Positions 35,540 through 46,499 are shown, numbered from the stretch's first letter. The stretch is 49,785 nucleotides of DNA from Paludibacteraceae bacterium (GCA_017632345.1 JAGBRL010000019.1:1-49785), one strand, 5' to 3'. Notes: generated by a model not told the origin, from the letters alone. Numbers and translations: made by a program.

Positions 35540-38500
35540 TTAGAAATTAAAACTCAAGCCAAGTGAGTACTGGCGAGGAGAAGGATAACGACCTTCGTCA
35601 ACACCCTGACGTATTGCACTACCTGGGTTTTCTGGGTCATAGCCAGAGTATTTTGTAAACGTGTAAATGTTCTGTACGTTTGCAGACACGCGAAGACCAG
35701 AAATGTGCAACTTGTCATTTACTGCCTGAGGCAATGAGTAAGACAAAGAAACGTTCTGAATCTTCAAGAATGAACCGTCTTCAACGTAGCGGTCAGAAAC
35801 TGTCTTACAGTTACCGTTAGAGTCCTTGTTGTCTGGACGTGGAATGCTTGTTCCTGGGTTAGTTACAAATTCCTTGCCGTCTGCATCCTTTTCAATTTTA
35901 GCAAAGTCAACACAATCAGCAAGCTGGTTCACCCACCTGTCGTTCATACCTTCAAGACGCATGCGCAACAAGTTGTAAACGTCATTTCCGTAAGAAGCGT
36001 TCAACTGGATGCCCAAAGACCAAGGTCCGTAAGACAATGTGTTGTTCAAACCGCAAGTGAAGTCAGGGTTAGGGTCTCCGATGAATGTCTGATTGTCGCT
36101 GAACATCAAGTCACCAACCTGAGCTTTACGGCCGGTTCTTGCGTTGTAATCGTCAGCCTCAGCCTGATTCTTCACAACGCCTAAAACTTCGTAACCATAG
36201 AACAAACCAGGAGCTTCGCCCACTTCAGAACGGTTGATTTCAACATCAGTTGAGTTCATACGGTAAGCACCGTTTCGGTCAGCCTTGTTTGTGATTGCTT
36301 TAGTAGAACCGCCCAAGCTAACAACTTCGTTCTTTACGAAAGAGAAAGACAAGTTTGTGTCCCAGCTAAAGTCGCGGCCAGCGATTTTCTTATTGATGTT
36401 TGTAGAGTTAACAGAAAGGTCAACACCGACGTTCTTGATAGAACCTGCGTTTACATAAGCAGTACCGATGCTAGTCCAGTTCTGAGAAGCTACGTAATTA
36501 GGCAATTCCGGAATCAAAAGCAAGTCGTCGTTCTTCTTGTGGTATCCGTCAATGTTAACTGTGATTCTGTCTTTCAAGAAACCTAAGTCGATACCGACGT
36601 TAAGCTGCTTGTTAGTTTCCCAAGTCAAGTCGCTGTTTGTGTAGTTAGCATAGTGGAAGCCTGGGTAGTCGCCGCTGTGGTTCCATCTGTTAACATATGC
36701 GATATGAGCAGCGCTACAGCTCTGGTTACCAGTTTCACCGTAACCCAAACGAATCTTCATTGTTGACACTTTTTCTTTAAAGCCTTCGCCAATGAAGCCT
36801 TCCTGGTCAATTCTCCAAGCAACTGAGAATGAAGGGAAGAATCCCCACTGATTTCCAGAGGCAAAGTTAGACGAACCGTCGAAACGACCAGTAGCAGTTA
36901 TCAAGTAACGGCTCTTGTAGTCATATCCTAAACGTCCGAAGAACGAAGCGATAGAGCCAGAACCTTTGTAATGAGAATTAACAACCTTAGTGTCTGCGTT
37001 CATAATAGTGTGAGGTTCGTTAGAAACGAATCCGATACCTTTGTCAACCTGACCTTCCCATGAGAATTCCTGAGCTTCAACACCCAACATGACACCTACG
37101 CCATGAGCTTCCTTAAATTCGCGGTTGTAGTTCATGAACGAGCTCAAACGCCAAGCCTGGTTGCTGTATTCACCTTGAAGCAATTCTGCTTTAGACTGGT
37201 CTCTTTTCAGACCAAGGCTGAAGTTATAGAAAGGCTTGTACAATTCGTCGTTAGCATTAGTCACGTCAATACCAAACTCAGTTCTCCAAGTCAAGAACTT
37301 AGAGAAGATCACATCTGCATAAGCACTTGCAAGCACGTTAGTTTCTTGTCTTTCAAGCGGAGACATGTTCAATTCTGCGATAGGGTTCATCTTCACACCT
37401 TCGTCAGTTTCAGGACCTGTGATAGATCCGTCCATTCCAAAAGGAGCTTCGCTAGGCAAAGAAAGCAACGCCTGCATGATGATGTTCTGGTCTGTTTCCT
37501 TGAAAGTGCTACAAGAAGCACCGTTTGAAGCTTTAGGGTCGAAGATGTTAGCAGCTTTCTTTCTGTCCTGGCGTGTAACACCAATGTTCATACCCATCTT
37601 TAGCCATTTCTTAACCTTAGCGTCCAATGCGATACGTCCGTTGATACGCTGGTAGTCTGTGTTAATCAAAACACCTTCCTGGTCTGTGAAACCTAATGAG
37701 ATGTTGTACTGCATGTTATCGCTACCGCCGTTAACCGAAATCTGGTGGCTGTGACCGATAGCAGAACGGAACAATTCGTCTTGCCAGTCTGTACCTTCGC
37801 CAAGAATAGCAGGGTTCATTAGTTCTGGTTCAGGCTGAGTTCCACGACCATACTGAATTACATAAGGGTCAGTCACGTATGTGGCCCATTCTCTCAAGTT
37901 CATCATGTCGTAACGTTCTGTGAACTGAGATACAGAGAAGTTACCGTCGTAAGAGAATTTTGCGTCGCCGCTTTTACCTTTCTTAGTAGTAATCAAGATA
38001 ACCCCGTTAGAAGCACGAGAACCGTAGATGGCAGTCGCCGACGCGTCCTTCAAGATCTCCATAGAGGCGATGTCCGCAGGGTTGATAGAAGCAAGCGGGT
38101 TGCTTGATGCAGACTTGTCACCGCCACCACCGATAGGCATACCGTCAACGATGTATAGAGGGTCGTTAGAACCAGAAAGTGAAGATGTACCACGGATACG
38201 TACCGAAGCGGCTTCACCTGGCTGACCAGAAGCTGCTGTTACAGAAACACCGGCTGCACGTCCTGCCAAAGCGGCGTCAAGAGACGGAGCCACTGAGTTT
38301 TTCAATACTGCGTCGTCAAGTTTCTGAGTTGCACCAGTTTTGTCTTTAGACTTAACCCTGATGTAACCAACCATTTCAAACTCTTCCAAAGACTCTGAGT
38401 CTTTCAAAGTGACAGTCAATGATTTCTGTCCTGGCTTGAGTTTGATTGTCTGAGTAACCAGCGGGTCAGATGCGATTACCAAAGTCGCTCCGTCCGGAAC

Positions 38501-38680
38501 TGTGAGCATGGCGTCTCCGTCTGCTCCTGTTACCTCAAAAATTGTTGCGTCCTCTTTTACCGTGATTTCTGCTCCCGGTAGCGGACCTCCCGCATCTTTT
38601 ACCACCACTGAGACAGTTTGGTCTGCCATCGCTGCTGCGGCGGTAAAGAGCATCGTTAATGATAATAAAAACGTCCTCAT
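35540..38680 (-). CDS. susC: SusC-family TonB-linked outer-membrane transporter
   Basis: 1046 aa. Signal peptide (LLSLTMLFTAAAAMA), then a carboxypeptidase-regulatory-like beta-sandwich (about 20-100), a plug (SVRIRGTSSLSGSNDPLYIVDGMPI, SMEILKDASATAIYGSRASNGVILITTKKG) and a long beta-barrel ending in SLGLSFNF with terminal Phe. It imports oligosaccharides with SusD as lid, energised by TonB. The N-terminal domain departs from the common form (PLPGAEITVKEDATIFEVTGADGDAMLTVPDG). Start of the operon, with a strong promoter. Confidence 0.95.
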   Translation of the reverse strand: MRTFLLSLTMLFTAAAAMADQTVSVVVKDAGGPLPGAEITVKEDATIFEVTGADGDAMLTVPDGATLVIASDPLVTQTIKLKPGQKSLTVTLKDSESLEEFEMVGYIRVKSKDKTGATQKLDDAVLKNSVAPSLDAALAGRAAGVSVTAASGQPGEAASVRIRGTSSLSGSNDPLYIVDGMPIGGGGDKSASSNPLASINPADIASMEILKDASATAIYGSRASNGVILITTKKGKSGDAKFSYDGNFSVSQFTERYDMMNLREWATYVTDPYVIQYGRGTQPEPELMNPAILGEGTDWQDELFRSAIGHSHQISVNGGSDNMQYNISLGFTDQEGVLINTDYQRINGRIALDAKVKKWLKMGMNIGVTRQDRKKAANIFDPKASNGASCSTFKETDQNIIMQALLSLPSEAPFGMDGSITGPETDEGVKMNPIAELNMSPLERQETNVLASAYADVIFSKFLTWRTEFGIDVTNANDELYKPFYNFSLGLKRDQSKAELLQGEYSNQAWRLSSFMNYNREFKEAHGVGVMLGVEAQEFSWEGQVDKGIGFVSNEPHTIMNADTKVVNSHYKGSGSIASFFGRLGYDYKSRYLITATGRFDGSSNFASGNQWGFFPSFSVAWRIDQEGFIGEGFKEKVSTMKIRLGYGETGNQSCSAAHIAYVNRWNHSGDYPGFHYANYTNSDLTWETNKQLNVGIDLGFLKDRITVNIDGYHKKNDDLLLIPELPNYVASQNWTSIGTAYVNAGSIKNVGVDLSVNSTNINKKIAGRDFSWDTNLSFSFVKNEVVSLGGSTKAITNKADRNGAYRMNSTDVEINRSEVGEAPGLFYGYEVLGVVKNQAEADDYNARTGRKAQVGDLMFSDNQTFIGDPNPDFTCGLNNTLSYGPWSLGIQLNASYGNDVYNLLRMRLEGMNDRWVNQLADCVDFAKIEKDADGKEFVTNPGTSIPRPDNKDSNGNCKTVSDRYVEDGSFLKIQNVSLSYSLPQAVNDKLHISGLRVSANVQNIYTFTKYSGYDPENPGSAIRQGVDEGRYPSPRQYSLGLSFNF

Positions 38681-38737
38681 TTACTAATAATTTGAATTAA
38701 TACTGATTTAATTATAGACATAATTTTACAAATTACG

Positions 38738-38768
38738 GCAAATATAGTCGTTTAATATTTAATACCAA
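38738..38768 (-). promoter_or_regulatory. Promoter of the SusCD operon
   Basis: Minus strand TTG (38768-38766), exactly 19 bp, TATATTTGC (38746-38738). Full consensus. About 58 bp to the start codon. Confidence 0.8.
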
Positions 38769-38973
38769 TCATTTTCATTAAAAAATGTGTATCGATTTTT
38801 AACTTTTTTTAATATAAATCTCAAAAGTTGTTAATTTGCTTGATTCTTATGTTTCTGTTTCTTTTTGATGTAAAACGTATTCGGGCTGTTGATGGTTCGT
38901 TTTCCCCGCTTTTTTCTGATTGCTCATGTGTTTTTTTCAGGCGAGTTGTTGCGGTGTTTTGTGTTTTAGATTT

Positions 38974-38982
38974 TATATTTGC
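38974..38982 (+). promoter_or_regulatory. -7 element of priA
   Basis: TATATTTGC, full -7 match; the nearest TTG is 22 bp upstream. Start codon follows after about 20 bp. The rest of 38769-38973 is AT-rich with nothing recognised. Confidence 0.5.
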
Positions 38983-39001
38983 AATACATATATAATAATG
39001 T

Positions 39002-41470
39002 ATGAAAAACGGAACTATGTACATAGATGTGATTTTGCCGCTTGCTCTTGCTAATTCTTATACGTATCTTGTGCCTGAGGATATGGCGGACGAGGTGCGG
39101 ACCGGCGCGAGGGTGATTGTCTCGTTCGGGGCGAAGAAGTTTTACACTGCTCTGGTCTATCGGATTCATAATGAGAAGCCGGAACTTTTTGAGCCTAAGG
39201 AGATTGTTGCAGTGCTTGACGAAAAGCCGGTTGTGAGAGGGGGACAGATTAAGTTGTGGGAGTGGATAGCGTCTTATTATCAATGTACGTTAGGCGAGGT
39301 TTATAAGGCGGCGCTGCCTGCCGGGCTCAAACTGGAGAGCGAGACCGTAATTGCTTTGGACGAGGAGTTTGTGGCCGAGTCTGCGCTGAAGCCTAAGGAG
39401 CAGCAGTTGCTGGATCTTTTTTCTGTCAAGAGCAAACTTTCGGTGGCGGATATTAACAAGGCTTTGCAGCTGAAGAATAGTTTTCCGTTGGTCAAGAGGC
39501 TTATGGATATGGGGGCGCTGGTGGTGAGCGAGGAGGTGAAGGAGAAGTTCAGGCCTAAGCGAGAGACGTTCGTTTCGCTTTCTCCGGAGTGCTCGGACGA
39601 GGAGGCTTTGCGAAGTGTGTTTGACGGGCTGAAGGGGGCGAAAAGGCAGCTGGACTTGCTGATGCTTTTTCTGAACGAGTCTCGTTTCTTCTCTAAAACA
39701 GAGGTGCGCGAGGTTTCTAAAAAGGAACTTCTGGAGAAGGGCGGTTTTTCTGCGTCGGTCTTTTCGGCGCTGGTGGATAAAAACATATTTGTGGTGCATG
39801 ACAAGGAGGTCGGGAGGCTTGGCTCTGTGTCTGGCTCTTTGGTGGAGGCCGCTCCTCTGTCTGATGCGCAGTCTGCCGCCTACAGGGAGATTATCCGCCA
39901 GTTCAGGGAGAAACAGACGGTTCTGCTGCATGGAGTGACGTCCAGCGGAAAGACTGAAATATATATACATCTTATTAATGAGATGCTGAAGCTTGACAAG
40001 CAGGTTTTGTTTCTATTGCCGGAGATTGCTCTTACTACCCAGATTACGAACCGCCTGAAGCGAGTGTTTGGCAGCCAGCTTGGTGTCTATCATTCTAAAT
40101 TTTCTGATAATGAGAGGGTTGAAATATGGAATAATCTTTTGAAGGATAATGGTTACAAGGTTATATTGGGCGTAAGGTCTTCTATCTTTCTGCCTTTCCG
40201 TGACCTTGGGCTTGTGATAGTTGACGAGGAGCACGAGAACTCGTATAAGCAGTACGACCCGGCTCCGCGCTATAACGCGCGCAATGCGGCGGTGATGCTT
40301 GCTCATTTTTCAAAGGCGAAGGTCTTGCTTGGCTCTGCTACGCCGTCGGTGGAGAGCTATTTTGCGGCTAAGAGCGGAAAGTTCGGGCTGGTGGAGCTGT
40401 TCACACGGTTTGGCAATGTTAATATGCCGGAGGTGATTATTGCGGACGTGGCGGAGGCTCGGCGCAAGAAAGAGATGACGGGGCTTTTTACGGAAACGTT
40501 GCTTAATCGGATGTCCGAGGCGTTGTCTCGTAAGGAGCAGGTTATACTTTTTCAGAACAGACGCGGTTTTGCTCCTTATGTGGAGTGCCGTTCCTGTTCG
40601 GCTGTGCCGAAGTGCAAGAATTGTGATGTCAGCCTCACTTATCATAAGTTTTCTAATCAGCTTTCTTGCCATTACTGCGGATATACGTACGCAAAGCCTG
40701 AAAAGTGTCCGGCTTGCGGCAACCCGACCATCGACACCGTAGGTTTTGGCACGGAGAAGATTGAGGAGGAGGTGCATGCTGTTTTTCCGGAGGCGCGTGT
40801 GGCGCGTCTGGACTTGGACGTGGCGAGGTCGAGGAAGAATTTCGAGTCGGTCATAGCTGATTTCGAAGCTGGCAAAATAGATGTGCTTGTCGGTACGCAG
40901 ATGATTTCCAAAGGACTTGATTTTGAGCGCGTGCGTGTTGTCGGGGTGCTTAGCGCGGATATGCTTCTCAATTATCCGGACTTCAGGTCGCACGAAAGGG
41001 CTTTCCAGCTTATGGCTCAGGTGAGCGGACGTGCCGGACGAAAGAACGGGCAGGGTATTGTTGTGATTCAGACAACGTCGCCGGAGCATGTCGTTATGGA
41101 GCAGGTGCGCAGTAATGATTATGCGGGAATGTATGAGATGCAGGTGGAGGAGCGTCAGCTGTTTAATTATCCGCCTTATTTCAGACTGGTATATATATAT
41201 GTGAAGGGACGAGACGAGCGGGTGGTGGATGGCGCTGCCAATTATCTTGCGCAGTGCATGAAGGCTACTTTTGGTCATCGTATTGTGGGGCCGGACAGAC
41301 CTGTGATTCCGCGCGTGCAAAATATGTACATAAGAAAAATAATGGTGAAGTTCGAGCAAAATATATCTGCGGATAAGGCTAAGTCTGTGATGAGAGAGTA
41401 TGTTGACCATACGCTTGCGACGGATGCGTTCAAGTCTGTGATTATATATTTTGATGTGGACCCGATGTGA
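39002..41470 (+). CDS. priA: Primosomal protein N' (replication restart helicase)
   Basis: 822 aa; the ATG at 39017 (MYIDVILPLAL) is an alternative start. Seen: N-terminal 3'-DNA-binding domain, Walker A GVTSSGKTE, Walker B VDEEHENSYKQ, LLGSATPSVES, a zinc-binding insert with eight Cys (CRSCSAVPKCKNC ... CHYCGYTYAKPEKCPAC), and motifs V-VI (GTQMISKGLDFERV, QVSGRAGR). Reloads the replisome at stalled forks. Full length and intact, convergent with uvrA. Confidence 0.97.
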   Translation: MKNGTMYIDVILPLALANSYTYLVPEDMADEVRTGARVIVSFGAKKFYTALVYRIHNEKPELFEPKEIVAVLDEKPVVRGGQIKLWEWIASYYQCTLGEVYKAALPAGLKLESETVIALDEEFVAESALKPKEQQLLDLFSVKSKLSVADINKALQLKNSFPLVKRLMDMGALVVSEEVKEKFRPKRETFVSLSPECSDEEALRSVFDGLKGAKRQLDLLMLFLNESRFFSKTEVREVSKKELLEKGGFSASVFSALVDKNIFVVHDKEVGRLGSVSGSLVEAAPLSDAQSAAYREIIRQFREKQTVLLHGVTSSGKTEIYIHLINEMLKLDKQVLFLLPEIALTTQITNRLKRVFGSQLGVYHSKFSDNERVEIWNNLLKDNGYKVILGVRSSIFLPFRDLGLVIVDEEHENSYKQYDPAPRYNARNAAVMLAHFSKAKVLLGSATPSVESYFAAKSGKFGLVELFTRFGNVNMPEVIIADVAEARRKKEMTGLFTETLLNRMSEALSRKEQVILFQNRRGFAPYVECRSCSAVPKCKNCDVSLTYHKFSNQLSCHYCGYTYAKPEKCPACGNPTIDTVGFGTEKIEEEVHAVFPEARVARLDLDVARSRKNFESVIADFEAGKIDVLVGTQMISKGLDFERVRVVGVLSADMLLNYPDFRSHERAFQLMAQVSGRAGRKNGQGIVVIQTTSPEHVVMEQVRSNDYAGMYEMQVEERQLFNYPPYFRLVYIYVKGRDERVVDGAANYLAQCMKATFGHRIVGPDRPVIPRVQNMYIRKIMVKFEQNISADKAKSVMREYVDHTLATDAFKSVIIYFDVDPM

Positions 41471-41486
41471 TATTTTCTGCAGAAAG

Positions 41487-41535
41487 AAGAAAGACGAGCC
41501 GTATTTTGTCAAGTGTGGCTCGTCCTTCTTTTTAT
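41487..41535. terminator. Bidirectional terminator between priA and uvrA
   Basis: Arms AAGAAAGACGAGCC (41487-41500) and GGCTCGTCCTTCTT (41517-41530), one mismatch, followed by T run on the plus strand and preceded by A-rich sequence for the minus strand. Confidence 0.85.
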
Positions 41536-41547
41536 GTTGCAATATTG

Positions 41548-44355
41548 TTAGTTTTGCAAATGTTCCTTCAGGAATTTTCCTGTGTGGGAGGCTTCGCAGC
41601 CGACGAGTTCTTCCGGTGTCCCTGCAAACACTAAGTTCCCTCCGGCCTCGCCGCCTTCCGGACCGATGTCTATCACGTGGTCGGCACATTTTATCACCTC
41701 CATGTTGTGTTCGATGATTATCACGGTATGCCCTGACTCGATAAGCGCGTTGAAGGCCTGAATCAGAGTTCTTATGTCGTGGAAATGCAGTCCGGTTGTC
41801 GGCTCGTCAAATATATATATAGTAGGAGAAAGCTTCTCTTCGCTCAGGATAGAGGCAAGTTTGACGCGCTGGCTCTCGCCTCCGGATAGTGTGCTGGACG
41901 CCTGTCCAAGTTTCACATATCCAAGTCCTACGTCCTGAAGCGGCTTTAGGCGGCGCACAATCTTTTTTTCTGTGTTTCCAGTGCCTTCGCTAAAGAACTC
42001 TATTGCCTGATTGACGGTCATCTCTAACACATCGTGAATGTTTTTCCCTCGATAAAGGACTTCGAGCAGGTCTGCCTTGAAGCGTTTCCCTTGACAGGCC
42101 TCGCAAGTCAGCACAAGGTCTGCCATGAACTGCATCTCTACTGTTATAGTTCCCTCGCCCTGGCACTCTTCGCATCGGCCGCCCTCAACATTGAAGGAGA
42201 AGTAGGCGGCTGTGTAGCCCATCTGCTTAGACAGAGGCTGGTCTGCGAACAATTTTCTGATCTCGTCATATGCCTTGATGTATGTGACCGGGTTGGAACG
42301 AGACGATTTGCCGATCGGGTTCTGGTCAACGAACTCAACGTCGTTCACAAGGTTGAAGCTGCCTTTCAGCTCGGCGTGCGCTCCGGTCTTTTCGGCTGTG
42401 CCTCCGTAATATTTCTTCAGAGCGGAGTAAAACACATCTCGCACCAGAGACGACTTTCCGCTTCCGCTGACACCTGTCACCACGGTCATGATATTTAGCG
42501 GAAATTTCACATCGATGCATTTGAGATTGTTTTGGCAAGCTCCGGTCACTTCGATGTAGTTGTTCCATTTACGTCGCACAAGCGGCTTTTCGATAGTCTC
42601 TTCTCCTGTCAGATATTTGTAAGTGAAGCTGTCGGTCTTGAAGTTTTTCTCGGCCAGCTTTTCGGAGATGTTCCCTTCAAACACAACGTTTCCGCCAAGT
42701 CGTCCGGCGTTCGGTCCTATGTCTATTATGTAGTCCGCCGCGCGCATAATCTCTTCGTCGTGCTCTACAACAACCACCGTGTTTCCGAGTTTCTGCAGCT
42801 GCCTCAGGACTTTAATCAGCAGATGAGTGTCGCGAGAGTGCAGCCCGATGCTCGGCTCGTCCAGGATGTAAAGAGAGCCGACAAGGCTGCTGCCCAGAGA
42901 TGTGGCGAGGTTTATTCTTTGGCTTTCGCCGCCAGACAGCGTGTTTGAAAGTCGGTCCAATGTTAGATAGCCCAGCCCCACGTCGCAAAGGAACTGTATG
43001 CGGTTTGATATCTCTGTAAGCAGTCGCTGAGACACGTTCGTCTCGTGTTCGCTAAGCTCTATGTTTTCAAAAAAAGTCTTCAGTTTGCAAACCGGCAAAG
43101 AGACCAGCTCTGTTATGCTTTTGCCGCCAACTTTTACGTAAGAGGCCTCTTTGCGCAGGCGGGAGCCGTTGCAGTCCGGGCAGACTGTCTTGCCTCGGTA
43201 ACGCGCAAGCATCACGCGGTACTGAACCTTATACTGGTTTTCCGAAACAAACTGGAAGAAGTCGTCTATGCCGTGAAAATAGCGAGAGCCTTTCCAAAGC
43301 ATTCTCTTATGTTCTTCGGAAAGTTGGTAATATGGTGTATGGATAGGGAAGCCCACGCGAGATGCGTTCATGATGACTTCGTTTTTCCATTCCGACATCT
43401 TTTCGCCTCGCCAGCATACCACAGCACCGTCGTACACAGACATTGACTTGTCCGGAATCACCAAATCTTCGTCTATGCCCATGACCTTTCCGAAACCTTC
43501 GCAAGTGGGGCAGGCTCCGTAAGGGCTGTTGAAACTGAACATGAGGTCGGACGGTTCGTCAAAGGAGATGCCGTCTGCTTCAAATTTATTGGAGAACGAT
43601 TTTGTCTCTGCAGAGCCGTCGGCTTTGTATATCTTTATGATGCAAGATGAGCCGTCGCCCTCCCAGAATGCGGTTTGCACGGAGTCCGCGAGCCTGTTCC
43701 TCGTATCTTCGTCGTCTGACACAGAAAAACGGTCAACCACAAGGTGCGCGGTTTGCCCTTCGGGAGCTTCGCCCGCCAGCACGTCTTCTATCTTGAAGAG
43801 GTAACCGTCAATCTCGATTCGGCTGAAGCCTTGCTTGAAAAGCATGTCGAGCTGAACTTGCAGTGTGCGACCTTCCGGAACATTTATTTCAGAAAGCACC
43901 ATGCCTTTTGTGCCATTAGGGAAGGTGAGAATATAATCCACCACATCCGAAACCTGATGCTTTGCCACAAGTTCGCCGGACACAGGCGAGTATGTTTTGC
44001 CTATGCGCGCGAACAGCAGTTTCAGATATTCATAAATTTCGGTCGATGTGCCTACTGTGGAGCGTGGGTTTCTTGTGCTTACCTTTTGCTCTATCGCTAT
44101 TGCCGGCGGAATACCTTTTATATAGTCAACCTCCGGTTTGCTCATTCGGCCTAAAAACTGACGGGCGTACGAAGAGAGGCTTTCGACATACCTTCTTTGC
44201 CCTTCGGCATACAGAGTGTCAAAAGCGAGCGACGATTTGCCAGAGCCGGAAAGCCCCGTTATCACCACAAGTTTGTTGCGCGGGATTTTCACATCAATGT
44301 TTTTCAGATTGTTTACCCTTGCGCCTTTTATTGTAATTTGACCGTTGTCAGCCAT
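41548..44355 (-). CDS. uvrA: Excinuclease ABC subunit A
   Basis: 935 aa. Damage-recognition ATPase of nucleotide excision repair. First Walker [23 protein letters not shown], signature motifs LSGGESQRI and LSGGESQRV, second Walker [14 protein letters not shown], zinc fingers with CPTC/CPDC in the first half and [17 protein letters not shown] in the second, and [21 protein letters not shown]. Full length. Starts 22 bp after the phosphatase gene. Confidence 0.98.
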   Translation of the reverse strand: MADNGQITIKGARVNNLKNIDVKIPRNKLVVITGLSGSGKSSLAFDTLYAEGQRRYVESLSSYARQFLGRMSKPEVDYIKGIPPAIAIEQKVSTRNPRSTVGTSTEIYEYLKLLFARIGKTYSPVSGELVAKHQVSDVVDYILTFPNGTKGMVLSEINVPEGRTLQVQLDMLFKQGFSRIEIDGYLFKIEDVLAGEAPEGQTAHLVVDRFSVSDDEDTRNRLADSVQTAFWEGDGSSCIIKIYKADGSAETKSFSNKFEADGISFDEPSDLMFSFNSPYGACPTCEGFGKVMGIDEDLVIPDKSMSVYDGAVVCWRGEKMSEWKNEVIMNASRVGFPIHTPYYQLSEEHKRMLWKGSRYFHGIDDFFQFVSENQYKVQYRVMLARYRGKTVCPDCNGSRLRKEASYVKVGGKSITELVSLPVCKLKTFFENIELSEHETNVSQRLLTEISNRIQFLCDVGLGYLTLDRLSNTLSGGESQRINLATSLGSSLVGSLYILDEPSIGLHSRDTHLLIKVLRQLQKLGNTVVVVEHDEEIMRAADYIIDIGPNAGRLGGNVVFEGNISEKLAEKNFKTDSFTYKYLTGEETIEKPLVRRKWNNYIEVTGACQNNLKCIDVKFPLNIMTVVTGVSGSGKSSLVRDVFYSALKKYYGGTAEKTGAHAELKGSFNLVNDVEFVDQNPIGKSSRSNPVTYIKAYDEIRKLFADQPLSKQMGYTAAYFSFNVEGGRCEECQGEGTITVEMQFMADLVLTCEACQGKRFKADLLEVLYRGKNIHDVLEMTVNQAIEFFSEGTGNTEKKIVRRLKPLQDVGLGYVKLGQASSTLSGGESQRVKLASILSEEKLSPTIYIFDEPTTGLHFHDIRTLIQAFNALIESGHTVIIIEHNMEVIKCADHVIDIGPEGGEAGGNLVFAGTPEELVGCEASHTGKFLKEHLQN

Positions 44356-44377
44356 TCTTTTCTTAGATATGATAGTT

Positions 44378-45001
44378 TTATTTTTGTCCGATAAAAGAGT
44401 AGTGCTCCGTGTCGTTCCAGTTCATCACGTTCCACACGCCGTTTTCCTTCACTACTTCGCAGAGGCAGGCGGAGCGTGTGTACGGGCTGTTCACGATTTC
44501 GCTGATAGGCTGGTTCCTGAAATATACGTACAGCGTTTTTATGACGATGCCGTGAGCCACCACCAGCACAGTTCCGTTAGGATGCTTTTTTGCGATGTCC
44601 TCGAAAATGGCGCTGGCGCGTTTCTGCAGTTCCTGAAACGTCTCTCCGCCGTCCGGAACATATAATTCAGGATGATGCCAGAAGTTGTCAAACTGAACCG
44701 GGTTTCTCTCTTCCGCTTCGGAAAAAAGCAGCCCCTCCCAGTTGCCTAAGTTTATCTCGCGCAAGTCGTCCTCAGCAATAATCTGCAAATCTCTGTTTCC
44801 GCGCGCATGGCAGGCAGTGTCCAGAGCGCGTTGGCAAGAACTGGAGTAAATTATGTCGATGTCAATATTTTCAAGTCTCTTTCCGAGAGCCTTAGCCTGA
44901 CTTACGCCCAGCTCTGTGAGGTTGGAGTTGTTCTGGCCTTGCATTCGCTTCACAACATTCCATTCAGTTTCGCCGTGGCGGCATAAATATATCTTTGTCA
45001 T
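44378..45001 (-). CDS. Histidine phosphatase family protein (phosphoglycerate mutase-like)
   Basis: 207 aa from the ATG at 45001 (MTKIYLCRHGETEWN), preferred because RHG normally lies about ten residues in. Active-site RHGETEWN with phospho-His, later NWEG and second His in VLVVAHGIVIKTL. Related to cofactor-dependent phosphoglycerate mutases and alpha-ribazole phosphatases; the substrate cannot be read. Sits in a run of three minus-strand genes (M20 peptidase, this gene, uvrA) with gaps of 41 and 22 bp. Confidence 0.88.
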   Translation of the reverse strand: MTKIYLCRHGETEWNVVKRMQGQNNSNLTELGVSQAKALGKRLENIDIDIIYSSSCQRALDTACHARGNRDLQIIAEDDLREINLGNWEGLLFSEAEERNPVQFDNFWHHPELYVPDGGETFQELQKRASAIFEDIAKKHPNGTVLVVAHGIVIKTLYVYFRNQPISEIVNSPYTRSACLCEVVKENGVWNVMNWNDTEHYSFIGQK

Positions 45002-45042
45002 CTGAATCAAAATAAAAGTTTGAAAAATGTGATAACTGAACC

Positions 45043-46230
45043 TTAGCTCTGTTCGGAAAATTTAATGGCAAGACCTGCAAAAATTGCGGTTGACGTCTCC
45101 AGCGCATCTAAGTCCAATGCGAAAGTTGGAGAGTGCAGTCCTCCGCTTTCCACCTTCTCGCTGAGTATCCCTACACGATAAAACAGCGAAGGGAATCTCT
45201 GACAGTAATAACCGAAGTCTTCGCCGGTCATTCTTTTTTCAAAAGTGGTGACATTCTCTTCGCCGAGCAGGTCAATGGCAAATCTTTCCGCCATGCTGTT
45301 CAGTCGCTCGTCGTTGATTACGCTTGGGTATCCGCGGTTAATCTCTATTTCGCAAGAGCATCCGAACTCGGCGACAGCCGTTGCCGCGATTTTTTTTATT
45401 AGAGACAGAGCCTTCTCTCTCCACTCCTCGTCGAGCGTTCTGAGAGTGCCGTCAAGCCGCACGTGGTCAGGAATCACATTCATGATGCCGTCGGCTATAA
45501 ATCTGCCGAACGCAAGCACCGTTTCTCCGTGAACAGGTTCGTGTTCGGCAGGGATGGCATTTAGTTTCAGCAGCATATTGGCAGCGGCAAGCACCGCGTT
45601 ATGGTCTTTGAGCAGAGCCGCGTGGCCGCCTTGTCCGTGAACCGTTATGTGTATTTCGTCCGTGGCGGCGGTGATAAGGCCGGGGCGAAAACCCACCTTG
45701 CCCGTCGGGATAGAAGGTATGACGTGCTGCCCGAGCATGATGTCTGGTTTGAACCTGTTGAATGCTCCTTCCGATAACATAAGGTTCGCACCTCCGGGGT
45801 AACGCTCTTCGGCAGGTTGGAACACAAACAGGAACGTGCCGGTCAGCTCATCTTCCAGAGATTTGAGAATGCGCGCCACGCCAAGCAGCGAAGCCGTGTG
45901 CGCGTCATGTCCGCAAGCGTGCATCACACCGTCGTTTTTAGAACGGTACGGCACGTCGGTCTCTTCCGTTACAGGGAGGGCGTCAATGTCGGCGCGCAGG
46001 GCGATGGTCCGTTTCTCCGGCTCCTTGCAGCGCAGCACGCCAAGAATGCCGGTCTGGGCAAACCCTTCCATGAAAGGAATATCCAGCGCTTTCAGCTCTT
46101 CTCGCACAAGTTTAGAAGTCTCAAACTCATGAAAGGCGAGTTCCGGATTCTGGTGCAATGTTTTGTAAGCCTCTTGCACAAAAACCAAGTTCTTCCGAGT
46201 TAGTTCCAATATACGTTCATTTGTTATCAT
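45043..46230 (-). CDS. M20 family amidohydrolase (hippurate/N-acyl amino acid hydrolase type)
   Basis: 395 aa from the ATG at 46230 (MITNERILEL); a longer frame begins at 46257 but would lie on the promoter. Metal-binding sites: ALRADIDALPVTEET, MHACGHDAHTASLL, FQPAEERYPGGA, and C-terminal MTGEDFGYY with GLHSPTFALD. The GlnHis-to-bound lid domain is seen as VHGQGGHAALLKD. Removes acyl groups from amino acids or diaminopimelate precursors; the exact substrate is open. Confidence 0.92.
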   Translation of the reverse strand: MITNERILELTRKNLVFVQEAYKTLHQNPELAFHEFETSKLVREELKALDIPFMEGFAQTGILGVLRCKEPEKRTIALRADIDALPVTEETDVPYRSKNDGVMHACGHDAHTASLLGVARILKSLEDELTGTFLFVFQPAEERYPGGANLMLSEGAFNRFKPDIMLGQHVIPSIPTGKVGFRPGLITAATDEIHITVHGQGGHAALLKDHNAVLAAANMLLKLNAIPAEHEPVHGETVLAFGRFIADGIMNVIPDHVRLDGTLRTLDEEWREKALSLIKKIAATAVAEFGCSCEIEINRGYPSVINDERLNSMAERFAIDLLGEENVTTFEKRMTGEDFGYYCQRFPSLFYRVGILSEKVESGGLHSPTFALDLDALETSTAIFAGLAIKFSEQS

Positions 46231-46253
46231 ACAGCTATAATCTAACAAGATAT

Positions 46254-46262
46254 GCAAAGATA
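46254..46262 (-). promoter_or_regulatory. -7 element of the M20-phosphatase-uvrA run
   Basis: Minus strand TATCTTTGC, full match, about 25 bp before the chosen start; no TTG at -33. The remaining 46263-46505 shows no gene: an open frame on the minus strand at 46635-46369 overlaps fabH out of frame. Confidence 0.6.
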
Positions 46263-46499
46263 GTTTTTATTTAGGCTTCTTCTATGAATTTGACGAAATT
46301 TATTTTCGGGGGGATTCGGTCAGGAAATAAGCACTGTTCAGTTTTTTGCGAATGCAGTTTAGAGACTTTCATAGATTAGGGCTTGTGGTTTTATCTGTAG
46401 AATTCCGTTTCAGATGATTTGCGGGAAATGTATCTGTGCTGCAAGATGTGGCGAATTGCAAAGTCGCGAGGCATGGCGGAGCAGGTATGGCAGGGAGGC

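Noticed and set aside
40310..41689. Long open frame on the minus strand opposite priA (about 459 codons)
   Set aside because: Lies entirely antisense to the well-supported priA gene, has His/Arg-rich low-complexity translation and no domain.
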